The notes beneath the pieces are model-generated. The model did no database searches. It was not told the origin of the DNA and saw nothing but the letters and a program-made list of their open reading frames with translations. The translations under genes and the position numbers were made by a program. From NCBI GenBank assembly GCA_001632435.1, contig KV423935.1, positions 204,413-268,412 on the forward strand: a stretch of DNA of 64,000 nt. Direction: 5' to 3'. Shown piece by piece: positions 10,009 through 20,581 of this stretch; the first letter of the stretch is position 1; each line of letters starts with the position of its first letter. Source of the stretch: Calocera cornea HHB12733 (Eukaryota > Basidiomycota > Dacrymycetes > Dacrymycetales > Dacrymycetaceae).

Positions 10009-12126
10009 GTTGAGATTTGTGGCAAAGCGAGCAGATGTCAAGCGACCGAGTCGGGGTGAAACCGTTGACTGGTTGGGACGAGTCTGCGACAAGACCTAGC
10101 TCTGCCCTCCTTTTTATCTTATCCTGTCAGATAAGATGCATCGTAATCCGGTAGAATAGGCATCGTGTCAAGCGAGCTATCAGAGCTGGCGATGTCCAAA
10201 GTGTGGTGCGACGTTCGGACGTCCACTCAACGAGCGCTCCGTTTGGGCATACGCAGTGGAATGCCAAGCCAAAGACCCCGAAAATTGCGGAGAAGACCAG
10301 TGACCGAGCCGCGCAACGAGTAAACGTCTCTTGCTACCATTTTGCTCCAAATATTCCATCGCACTTCCAAACCCTCTTGTTGAAACTGAATCTGACCGTG
10401 TATTGACGTCGCTAGTTGGAAAGAGCCAGAAACTGTGGCAAAAGAGCGTGACCTGGGTCGGAAGCCACCCCCGTGCAGCAAGCGAGCCTGCGAATACACG
10501 CGTGTTCACGAAGCACGTCTCCGGGCGGATTTGTCTTGGCATTTTCAACCGCCGACCGCTCATACGTGGATGTGACAAGAAAGACTTGGCGCTCGACAAC
10601 TCGGAAACCGCTGCATGATCCGATCAATGAAACCGACAAAGTGGTTCTCCAATTGGCAACTCCACAAAACGAATGTAAAAGAAGAAAAGGCCGCTTGACT
10701 TGTTGATGCTGGCACCATCGCGTATCTATCCCCAAGAAAACTCTCAGGCGATCGCTTGTCGCACATCGTGCACTATAAGAACAACGTACAAGAAAACACA
10801 CTCCCAAAGATGATCCTCCTTGGAGTCGTACGATCCGGACGGAAACTCTAGAAAAGACCAAGTCTCGTTAGAGCCCTCCTCCGGCGCCCCAGACGGCTAG
10901 ACCAAACAACGGGAAACGCCCATTATGCAAGTTTGCTCAAGACTCAAAGCTATCACCAGTCCGCCGAAGCCTAACAAAAGGGTCGCAGCTTTACCTCGAG
11001 AGTGGCCAAGCCTTGACCAAGCTCATTTCACTTGCTCAGTCTGGAAGTAACAATTCGAGCAGCAAAGCCGCGTAGTCGGTGTACAAGGAAAAGATGCGGG
11101 CAGCAGCGCTCCCAGCAAGATAAGCGCCGTACTTTTTTTGCTTTCCTTATTAAGGGAAAGGCAGACGGAGTTCATGTGCTTCGGATTTCCGTTCCAGTCT
11201 GTATTGAGTTAGCAACGCATGTGAAGAGTGATTGTGACCGCGGTAACCAGGCCCGTGTGAAAGGGGACCCTTAGACCTCGAGCTGCGGGTTTGCCACACA
11301 TTAATACCTCCGTCAAGGCAGTGCCTGCCCTTCAATCCAGCTATTCCTTTCCTGCCCTCAATCAACATGGAGACTGACGAGTAGGCCAGTATTGCCCGTG
11401 ACCTTCCAAACATATTCGAATATTCGAAGGCTCGTCATTCACTTTGCTACTTGAAGCGCTTTTTCTTACAGGTAGTCTTGGCATCAAAGAAACTTCAACT
11501 GGGTCACATGTCTCCGAAGGCATGCTGCCGCCGCCTGGCTCACTAGATCTGGGCGTCTATCGCAAGGGCCATGTGCACTGTATAGGTCACGAGAATTCGC
11601 TAAACCGGCAACATTGTACACGTATGCAGCCTGCCGTTCTGCCTGTAGCGTTTAGGTGGCCGAACGGGACTGCAGATACCGCGCCGAACGGCACAGCCAA
11701 ATTCAGTGAGTCACGCACTCGGAGGCTGTGGGAGTTGTTCATTGGCGGTGCAGAGTATCGCTTTGAGTTCAAACATGGCATCTTCGGATTTGCTGGAGCT
11801 GTCGGCCCGAGGCTGACAATACATTCGCAATTCCGACCGAGAAGACGAAGGCATCAACTCAAGTACGAAATAATCAATTCCCCATGGTTGTTTCCGATGC
11901 GGCAATCAGGGCCTGCCTGGCGGCTGGTAACCATGCGGTCGTCTGGAGAGGCTATTCGCCGTTCTCTTGGCAAGCATGACTGTGCCAAGCTCTTCTCCCA
12001 GATGTGCGGTCTTCCTTGCAGAGGGATATAAGCCGCTGTTGTTGGGACCTTTCCCCCAAGCACCCTTTTGGCTCCGCTCATCCAGACCGCGACCTTTCAC
12101 CCAATTCCGGATTTCCATCCTCAAAC
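10009..12126. other. Long intergenic stretch
   Basis: About 2.1 kb with no gene I can support. It begins with the FTR1-A promoter. A 14-bp perfect palindrome (TTCGAATATTCGAA) lies near 11414-11427. Open frames such as 11444-12031 start at a non-ATG codon and show no recognisable motifs or intron structure. Confidence 0.5.
10116..10137. promoter_or_regulatory. Inverted GATA element, candidate iron-responsive repressor site
   Basis: ATCTTATC (10116-10123) and its exact reverse complement GATAAGAT (10130-10137) flank a 6-nt spacer, about 110-130 bases upstream of the FTR1-A start. Fungal iron-responsive GATA repressors (Sre1, SREA, Urbs1 family) bind HGATAR-type sites in siderophore and iron-uptake promoters. 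The pairing and position fit such a site; binding is inferred. Confidence 0.6.
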
Positions 12127-12884
12127 ATGCGGTACACCACTACCTTTGGGTTCCTCCTGTCCGTCATCTACATCCGTCAGTCCCTTTGGAGGTTGGACTT
12201 TACGGTGATACTGATTGGCTCTCCAGAAGCCGTCATGGCTGTCATCAATCATTCCTATAACCCTCTCCTCAAACGGCAAGGGGGGGCAGTTTGTGCTACA
12301 GCTTGCGGGAGTGCAACAGACAGTCAGCTTGTCATTCAAATTGCCGTGAGCTAACATCGCTCTCACCTCATGAATTGTATTGATCGGTTGGCATGAACTC
12401 AAGAACTGTACCGTCACGGATATCGGTTAGCTCTCATGCTTTCCAATTTTCGCCGTTTCTAACTCTGTCCGATCCAGACTGTCTTTGCAACGGAGTCGCT
12501 CAGGTCTCATCTGGCTGTAGAGACTGTCTTTATGAGCAAGTCACGGACCTGGAGGAGTTCTGCGAGGATGGCCTCTCACCGACTGGTTGCACCGGTGTTA
12601 ATTGCGGTGAAACTGGGGGCGATAGCGGGAGTGACGGAAGCGGCAGCAGCGCAGGAGATGCTGGAGCAAACACGCCCAGCTCAGCGCCTGGCAGCAGCGG
12701 GCCTGCCTCGACCACCAGTGCCGGCTCAGGCAGCAGTGCTGGAGGGAGCTTGGGAAGTCCGTCGCCCACTGGGGCCGCTCCTGGAGGTGGAGCAGGCAGC
12801 GGCAGTGTGCTCACTTTGGATGCTGCGCGTGCCGTTACTGTTGGGATGATTGTAGTGGTTGTCGGTGGGATTTATCTCGCTTGA
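12127..12884 (+). CDS. Small secreted Cys-rich, CFEM-like GPI-anchored protein
   Basis: The first exon encodes a signal-like peptide (MRYTTTFGFLLSVIYI). Later exons give AVCATACGSATDSQ, then NCTVTDIDCLCNG, then GCRDCLYEQVTDLEEFC. This CxxxC...C...CxC arrangement resembles CFEM-type eight-cysteine domains. Splicing is supported by a GTGAGC donor after ...QIA, a small exon (AACTGTACC... at about 12409-12430), and an acceptor CCAG before ACTGTCTTTGC; together they restore TDIDCLC in frame. The first intron (about 12176-12290) is less certain. The C-terminal half is Ser/Gly-rich and ends in a hydrophobic segment (VTVGMIVVVVGGIYLA), as for a GPI signal. CFEM proteins can act in haem/iron capture or as effectors; which applies here is unknown. 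Confidence 0.65.
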
Positions 12885-13083
12885 GCTGAGCGACGTCTCA
12901 CACACCGGACTCACTTTGGTGCCCAATGTAGTGGCCTTCCGAATATGTGTTCTCTTTTCTCTCTCTCGAACCTACTGCTTTAGTATCTCTGAAGAAATTC
13001 TACCTACGTGTTACTCTCCTACTCGGGGATGCTCTGGAACCTGAGGATATCAAAACACGAAAGGGCACATCTTGAAGCAGAGG

Positions 13084-13758
13084 ATGTCTGGACACTTCTG
13101 AGAGGTACATACCTACCGCGTCCCTTGTCCCTGCTGTGACCTACACGATTGGTACGCTATTATCAAATTAGATTGACTTTACAGCTGACCGCCCTCGAAT
13201 CTCCCGGGCCAACCTAGCGGACAATACCACCACCCTGCCGCGGTCCAACGGCACCCAAAGCAACGTCACGATCTTCTATCCCTTCACAAACAATCCGTTC
13301 GGCGATGTATGCAACACCACGTGCGTGATTGCGTATGACTGGGCATTTATTAACTTCGTTCTGGTGCGTGACTATTGACGCGTGCTCTTGTACCGACTAC
13401 TAATGGGTTGCATGATAGGGTTCCAATTCGGGGCCCACGGATGACTCCACTTATGGTAAGCTCTTGTCTGCCGCAATGTATCGTGGTGAAGTGTTAACAC
13501 TAAGACCTCTCCGCAGACCTCCCATGCGGCCTCCTCCAGTGGGAGGGCATCTCGACCGCCGCCTGCCGGGGATGCGTGCGCGAGCACTGGTCAATCCTGC
13601 CCGCGGTCCAGACGTGCCCTAACAGAACGTATATCGACCTGGACTTGCAACGCTACAACGGCTTGTTCAGCGGCGTTGGCGGGAGGTGGGTCGGGGGGAT
13701 GCAGATGGTGGGGTTGGTCGGACTGGCGTGTTTGGTGAGGGCGAGCTTGATGCTGTGA
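13084..13758 (+). CDS. Second small secreted Cys-rich protein (5' end unresolved)
   Basis: Three exons join cleanly: 13185-about 13361 (ISRANLADNTTTLP ... CNTTCVIAYDWAFINFVL), a short exon GSNSGPTDDSTY, and DLPCGLLQWEGISTAACRG onward to the TGA at 13758. A probable earlier exon ends at about 13151 (PTASLVPAVTYTI), but I could not find its ATG or signal peptide. Four N-glycosylation sequons (NTT, NGT, NVT, NTT) and a hydrophobic end (MVGLVGLACLV) point to secretion and a GPI anchor. The spacing C...(S/T)xxC-R-x-C-(L/V)-x-E matches the preceding gene, so the two look like diverged tandem paralogs. Function unknown; it could be a decayed copy if no start exists. Confidence 0.5.
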
Positions 13759-14338
13759 TTGTAGGTTCCGCGGCTGCGGTGATGTACAGTATCATATAAG
13801 AATGCTCACATACAGTGATATTGACCACATCGTCGCAGAGAAACCCCCTTGTGGGAATGAAGGAGGGACGTGGTGCGACTAGTAGGCTGCCAGACATGCA
13901 TGGCCTCAGAGGACATTCCACAATCCGAGATCATAAGCGAGCAGCAGCATAGAGGGTGTTGGAATGTGGCATGCATCGCAAACTGACTGACACTCCACAG
14001 GCTGAGGTTGATATGAGGTAGGCAGCATAATGTCTCTGCTGGTTCGAGCAAAGCAGATCAGGTGATGATGGTGGGCAAAGAACAAGCAGGGCCATCACCT
14101 TCGTCGCCGGAAGCGGCGCCGTGCCGAGCATCTGTGCCTGCTTACGTACACCTCCAGTGATGGATGACGGCATCGCGCGACGCAGCACGCCGAACCCTCC
14201 GCAAATCCGCCAAGCGCCAGCAGCGACCAGCAAACCCACCGCGGGTGTTGTCATCGCAAGAGCATATAGTCAGGGATGCGCCCTCCACTAACTTTCTGCT
14301 GGCTGTCCTGCAGTCCTTCCCTGTAGACGACGACGACC
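13759..14338. other. Intergenic, promoter of the aldo/keto reductase
   Basis: About 580 bases with no recognised exon. A CCAT at the end is the context of the next start codon. Confidence 0.5.
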
Positions 14339-15658
14339 ATGTCCTCCTACGCGTACAGCAAGCTACCCCAGGCCGACGGCGCCTCCGCCCCGCTCCCCTC
14401 CCCCTCCCCTAGCTCGAAGCCAAAGTCGAACCGGATCTGGCACCTCGCCGGGGGTGCCGTCCTCCTCCTTGGGCTCATGTGCTTCCGTGGGCCCATCATG
14501 GACGGCGTGCGCTCGATGTGCTCCTCTGGGCGGCTGCAGGCCCACCCGGAGTACAGGCCCGTCGGCGATGAGCCCTCCCCGCCCAAGTACTACACGCTCA
14601 ACAACGGGGAGAAGATCCCCACCGTCGCTCTAGGTACTGCTGCTTCCGCGATTAGTATTTACCTACGTAGGCGCTGACGTTTGGATTCCCTGACAGGCGT
14701 CTGGCAAGCTTCCCCAGGCGAGGTCGGCGCGGCCATCAAGTCTGCCCTGGAGGCGGGGTACAAGCACATCGACGGCGCGTGGATCTACCGGAACGAAGCG
14801 GAGGTCGGCGAGGCCCTCAAGGAATCTGGCGTAGATCGCTCCTCGCTCTGGATCACCTCCAAGCTGTGGAACACCTTCCACGCGCCTGAGGACGTCGAGG
14901 AGGCGCTGGACGACACCCTGAGCAAGTTGCAGACCGAGTACCTCGATCTGTACTTGATGCACTGGCCGATCGCGTTCAAGAAGGGGACGACGGACGTGGA
15001 CTGGGACCTGACGGAGGATCCGCTGCCCACGTGGCAAGCGCTGGAGGAGATGGTGCTCAAGGGCAAGATCAAGAACATCGGGGTGTCCAAGTACGCCCTC
15101 CCCTTCCCTCACCGCACCTGCACACGCTGACAAGGTTGGGTATATGCGCACAGCTTCAACATCCGTCGGATCCAGAACCTCACCGCCAACGCGCTGCGCA
15201 TCAAGCCCGTGATCAACCAGGTCGAGCTGAACTTCTTCAACCCCCAGCCGGAGCTCGTCGCTTGGGCAAGCGAGAACGACATCCTGCTCGAGGCGTACTC
15301 GCCGCTTGGGAGCACCGGCCAGGTCGGGAGGAGCCTCGGCCAGAAGGACGTCGTGGAGGTTGCGAAGGAGCTCGGCGTCACCCCCGCCCAGGTCATCATC
15401 TCGTGGCATGTGCAGAGGGGCACGGTCGTACTGCCGAAGAGCGTGCATAAGGAGAGGATTGAGGAGAACCTGGATAGTGAGTCTTCTTTTTTTAGCTCGA
15501 CTCCACCCACGAGCAAGCGCTGATGTGGTTGGGCAGTCATCACCCTTCCAAAGGCAGCGTTCGACGCTATCGAGAAGGCCGCGACGTCCCACCCGCCCGA
15601 GCGCGTCATCAACCCCAGCAAGGCGTGGAAGCTCGGCTTCGACCTGTTTGACGATTGA
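14339..15658 (+). CDS. Aldo/keto reductase with N-terminal membrane anchor
   Basis: A NAD(P)H-dependent (alpha/beta)8-barrel carbonyl reductase. The catalytic tetrad is complete: Asp and Tyr in HIDGAWIY, Lys in ITSKLWNT and His in LMHWP. The cofactor-binding end is present (VVLPKSVHKERIEENLD). Unusually for a cytosolic family, about 95 extra N-terminal residues precede the barrel: a Pro/Ser-rich stretch, then one hydrophobic segment (IWHLAGGAVLLLGLMCF), then a linker to YYTLNNGEKIPTVALG. This suggests a single-pass anchored enzyme. Introns lie at about 14633-14697, 15092-15152 and 15478-15535. It ends at a TGA at 15658, about 200 bases from the convergent MFS gene. The substrate cannot be told from sequence. 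Confidence 0.92.
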
Positions 15659-15859
15659 ACTGGCTGCTAGTTGCTGCACCTCGAGTGAAGGTAGTTGCGC
15701 ATATAGGACGCATAGCAGAGCGTAGTTGGGATTTATCGATAATCTATGCGAGTGATAGACTGCTCTTCTGATTCAACCCTTCCGGAGTACGAGGGCCGAC
15801 AACGATACTCGACAGCAGAACCACGGGTCATTATTACTGCAATCGGTCTCCATGCAGTT

Positions 15860-17746
15860 CTACCGGGCCTCGGGCTCATGAGTCGTCGGCGCAAGCGGGA
15901 CACTCTCGTCCTGCTTCTCCTCCCTCCCCCACTCCTGATCCACACTCGCACTCATGCTTACCTGCTTCATGCCCGCGCTGCTGACGAGCCCAAGCGCACA
16001 AATCCCCGCAGTGATCTTCCACAGCGTCGAGAGGCTCAGCGCAAACGCGTCCCGGACGTCGTCCCGTAGCGGCAGGGGAAGGCCCGCAATCTGCGGGATC
16101 GCCGCGTACGCTATGTCTGCCCCCGCCGGGAGCTGCTGGGAGAACCCAGCGGGCAACGTCCGCCGCAGCTCGTTCTGCAGCACCGCTGCGCCGATAGTGA
16201 CCCCGAACGTGTTCGCGGCCGTGCGGAGGAAGTTGAAGAAGGCGAGCGCGTGCGCGTTCTGGCTCGCCGGGAGCGGGGCGAGCACGGGGAACTCGGTGCT
16301 GATCCAGAGTACTCCCAGCCCGGCGCTCGTCAGCATCTGGTAGAGCACCCACTCGGCGGTCGTGCTGTCCTTCGTGAGCGTCGAGAGGAGGGCGAAGCCG
16401 ACGATGGCCACCACCCACGCGGCGACGTTCGGCGCTACGTAGTGGTTCGTGAGCGCGACGGTGACGCCCGTGAGGATCGAGCACGGGGAGATTGTCAGCG
16501 TGGACGGGAGGAACTGGACTGCCGATCGCACGGGGGAGGCGAGCATCGTGCTCTGGAAGTAGACTGGGAGGTAGTACACGAACAGGAGGGAGACGAGCCC
16601 GTGCACGAACGTCCCTACGAACCCGGAGAGTGTGGTCCGGTTCGTCAGGAGGTTGAGAGGCACCATCCGCTCGCCCACGGCGAAGAAGGCTTCGTACACT
16701 AGGAAGAGGACGATACCGAGCAGGCCGATTATGAGGGGAATGACGATCTGCGAGGACGACCAGGGGTGGTCGATTCCCCCTTGAACCAGGGCGATCGCCG
16801 AGGATGTCGTGGCGCCTATGACGATCGCGTTCCCTCTACACACCTTGAGTTCTCCCTTTGCGCACATGACAGGACGCACTCACATCCAGTCCACCCTCTG
16901 CAACTTCCCCCTCCACGACCCCGGCGGCCGCTTAAGCCTCAAGCACCACCAGACCATCCCGCCCGCGCCGGCACAGAGCGGCAAGTTCATCCAGAAGAGC
17001 CACCTCCACTGCCCGCTCTGCGCGAGCACGCCCCCGATCAACGGCCCGGTCGCGCTCGCGACAGCCCACACGCACGCGATGAGCGCCTCGTACGTGCCTC
17101 GCTCGCGCAGGGGGACGAGGTCTGCCACGACGATGTCGGAGAGGGCGATCATCCCGCCGCCTCCCAGCCCTTGCACGGTGCGGCCTGCGATCATCGTTTG
17201 CATGTTTGTGGCTGCGCCGGAGATGGCAGAGCCGACCGTGAAGAGGAGGATGAACGCCTGCAGTGTTGCCTGCCTGCCGAACACCTGGGCCAGGTTCCCA
17301 GAGAGCGGCAGCACCGCGGTCTGGGCGAGGGTGAACGCGCTCCCGACCCAGACGAAGCTCGTCGACCCCGGGAGGTCAGCGACGATGGTGGGAAGAGCGG
17401 TGGCAATCGAGGAGAGGTCCAGGGCCGCGAGCCAGACTACCAGGCCGAGGGAGAGGAGGATGATCCAGAATCCCAGGTCCCTCCTGAACCTCGGCTCGGG
17501 GACGTCGGCGGGAGCGTCGGCTGGCTCTTGCGTCTGCTTGAACCCCAGGGTCGGGGCATCGGCTTGGTGTTCAGTTTCAGCTTCTTTTCCCTCCAGATCC
17601 GGGGTGGGGGCGTCGGATGGGGCGGGCGTTTGGGCTTGGGCTTGGATGGCGGGCGGGACAGCTACCGGGCAGACTGCCGTGCCGGTCGGGGAGGCAGAGG
17701 TCGACCCGTGACTGCGGTCCGGGAATGTTGACGGTGGGGATGACAT
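15860..17746 (-). CDS. MFS transporter, DHA2 (14-TM drug:H+ antiporter) type, copy 1
   Basis: A plasma-membrane proton-coupled multidrug or metabolite exporter. A Pro/Ala-rich cytosolic leader of about 90 residues is followed by the DHA2 signature LDLSSIATALPTIVADL, motif A GNLAQVFGRQATL, an R-x-x-QG-x-GGGG segment, and antiporter motif C ending GPLIGGVLAQ. About 610 residues with 14 predicted membrane segments. One 48-nt intron (16836-16883) splits after (V)DWI and before GNAIVIGATT. It diverges from copy 2 across 711 bases and is almost identical to it in the C-terminal exon, so the two arose by a recent inverted duplication. Close homologs export toxins or fungicides, but no substrate can be assigned. 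Confidence 0.93.
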
Positions 17747-18460
17747 GGTAGATCACCGCAGTAGGTCTCTATGCAGTCCCCGCTGCATACGCGGTCTTGT
17801 TCGCTGTCCCGTCTGTGAGGTGAGGCATTTGAGGAGCGGGATCCATTTGCACAGGGCGTGGGAGTGGGAGACTGCAGTGCAGGCGGCCGCCCAGCGGCTG
17901 GAAGGATGCGGGCCCGCCCTTCCTCTCGGCCGGAGGGACAGACCCTTGATGCATATGGTCACATACGGTAATGTGGGGAACTTTTCAGAGGGCCAAGTAA
18001 CGATCAGAAGAAGAGAAGATGAGGTACAGAGGTCTGCTGCCGGAGAGGGCACCTGGATGGCGGTCGATGGGAGCGTGTATGAGCTGCCGGATTCGAGGAT
18101 GCCAAGCCGGTCAGATCAGCGCCAGCTACCAGGTCGACGAGACTACAATGTTCAAGTCAGCGAGCCATTCACAGAGACGAGATGAGCAGAACCCAATGGC
18201 CTTGTTATTAAACGTCCGCGGGCGTCTCAAGGACGACTGCCGGAGCCGGCTCGACTCCGGTACCGGGCGTTGGCTCGGAGTAGTTCATGACCGACGTGCC
18301 GAGCGGGATGCTAGTAGGCCACTCAGTTCTGCGCCGCAGTCCCCGACTGCACGCTTCAGATGCATCCCGATTCGTAATCGCATCGATTCACAACACGGGA
18401 CAGCGAACAAGTCTGCATATGCAGCAGGCATCTCATAGGGGCCTGCCGTGATCTACCATG
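17744..18460. promoter_or_regulatory. Mirrored promoter between MFS copies 1 and 2
   Basis: The bases before each ATG are inverted copies. CGGGACAGCGAACAAG occurs at 18396 reading rightward and, reverse-complemented, at about 17796-17811, each roughly 60 bases from its start codon. Both copies then share a TATGCAGC stretch and the sequence GTGATCTACCATG at the start. The middle (about 17815-18390) holds no recognisable gene. The shared element could be a binding site or simply part of the duplicated unit. Confidence 0.65.
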
Positions 18461-20259
18461 TCGTCCACCACCCTCCCGGACTACGGCTCGACCCGCGCCT
18501 CCCCAACGGGGCCCCGGTCATCGACCGGCGGAGCGGCCAGCCCAACCGCCGCGCCCTCCCCACCCGCCGCAGCTCCAGCAATAAACCGCGCCCAAGCCGA
18601 CGCTCCCGCCGACCTCCCCGCGCCGGGGTTCAAAAAGGACGTGGGGTTCTGGATCATCCTCCTCTCCCTCGGGCTCGTAATCTGGCTGGCAGCGCTCGAC
18701 CTCTCCTCGATCGCCACCGCCCTCCCGACGATCGTCGCCGACCTCCCGGGGTCGACGAGCTTCGTCTGGGTCGGGAGCGCGTTCACCCTCGCCCAGACCG
18801 CGGTGCTGCCGCTCTCTGGGAACCTGGCCCAGGTGTTCGGCAGGCAGGCAACACTGCAGGCGTTCATCACCCTCTTCGCGGTCGGCTCTGCCATCTCCGG
18901 TGCAGCCACAAACATGCAGACGATGATCGCAGGCCGCACGGTGCAAGGGCTGGGAGGCGGCGGGATGATCGCCCTCTCCGACATCGTCGTGGCAGACCTC
19001 GTGCCCCTCCGCGAAAGAGGCACGTACGAGGCGATCCTCGCGTGCGTGTGGGCGTTCGCGAGCGCCGTGGGGCCGCCTATCGGGGGTGTGCTCGCGCAGA
19101 GCGGGCAGTGGAGGTGGCTGTTCTGGATGAACCTGCCGCTGTGCGCAGGCGCGGGGGGGATGGTCTGGTGGTTCTTGAGGCTCAAGAGGCCGCCGGGGAG
19201 CTGGAGGAGGAAGCTGCGCAGGGTGGATTGGATGTGAGCGTTTCCCGTCACTGGCGACCTGCACCAGCTGACAAGGTCGCTAGAGGAAACGCAATCGTCA
19301 TAGGCGCCACGACCTCGGCCGCGATCGCGCTCGTAGGAGGGGGGGTCGACCACCCCTGGTCCTCCTCACAGATCCTCGTCCCGCTCATAATCGGCCTGCT
19401 CGGCATCGTCCTCTTCCTAGTGTACGAAGCCTTCTTCGCGCTCGGCGAGCGTATGGTGCCGCTCTCGCTGCTCACGAACCGGACCACCCTCTCCGGCTTC
19501 ATAGGGACGTTCGTGCACGGGCTCGTCTCCCTCCTGTTCGTGTACTACCTCCCAGTCTACTTCCAGAGCACGATGCTCGCCTCCCCCGTGCGCTCGGCCC
19601 TCCAGTTCCTCCCGTCCACGCTGACAATCTCCCCGTGCTCGATCCTCACGGGCGTCACCGTCGCGCTCACAAACCACTACGTAGTGCCGAACGTCGCCGC
19701 GTGGGTGGTGGCCATCGTCGGCTTCGCCCTCCTCTCGACGCTCACGAAGGACAGCACGACCGCCGAGTGGGTGCTCTACCAGATGCTGACGAGCGCCGGG
19801 CTGGGCGTGCTCTGGATCAGCACCGAGTTCCCCGTGCTCGCCCCGCTCCCGTCGAGCCAGAACGCGCACGCGCTCGCCTTCTTCAACTTCCTTCGCACGG
19901 CCGCGAACACGTTCGGGGTCACCATCGGCGCAGCGGTGCTGCAGAACGAGCTGCGGCGGACGTTGCCCGCTGCGTTCTCCCAGCAGCTCCCGGCGGGGGC
20001 AGACATAGCGTACGCGGGGATCCCGCAGATTGCGGGTCTGCCCCTGCCGCTGCGGGACGACGTCCGGGACGCGTTTGCGCTGAGCCTCTCGACGCTCTGG
20101 AAGATCACTGCGGGGATTTGTGCGCTTGGGCTGGTCAGCAGCGCGGGCATGAAGCAGGTTAGCATGAATGGGAGTGTGGATGCAGAGTGGGGCAGGGAGG
20201 AGAAGAAGGACGAGAGTGTCCCCCTTGCGGCTACGACGCATGAGCAGGAGGCGGGGTAG
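18458..20259 (+). CDS. MFS transporter, DHA2 type, copy 2
   Basis: It has the same architecture as copy 1: a short Pro/Ala-rich leader, LDLSSIATALPTIVADLPG, motif A GNLAQVFGRQATL, motif C VGPPIGGVLAQ, and a C-terminus ending EKKDESVPLAATTHEQEAG. The first exon ends in VDW(I) at about 19233 and the second starts with GNAIVIGATT at about 19288; the intron has donor GTGAGC and acceptor CTAG. The C-terminal half differs from copy 1 at only about one residue in ten or fewer. Transcribed away from copy 1 and toward copy 3. Confidence 0.93.
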
Positions 20260-20581
20260 ATCAGGTGTATGGATATTGTCATACAATGTACAGTACTCGC
20301 ACGTTAGAGACAATCAGCTGTGCAAGGGCTTGCCAACTCCACGATACTCTCAACGGCCCGAATGTTCGTCCGAAGTTACACGATGGCGAGGGTCTGCGAC
20401 TCCTGCCAAGTCCTCCGGAGTGTGTCTGTCCCTGACTCATCGCTTGGGAGTCCGGGCATGTTCTCCGCAGCTCTTGTTCCCATGGATATCGAATCCTAAC
20501 ATGTCCAAGGAGCAGTCGCACCGAGCAGGACACGCTGCAAGCCTGCCCGCTCTCGAGCGTCTCCTCACCTTGACGGCCACC
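20260..20581. other. Intergenic between MFS copies 2 and 3
   Basis: About 320 bases, less GC-rich than the coding flanks, presumably the copy 3 promoter. The start follows a strong CCACC context. Confidence 0.5.

Noticed and set aside
11444..12031. 195-codon open frame in the long intergenic stretch
   Set aside because: It starts at TTG, has no recognisable motif, and coding-like composition is absent.
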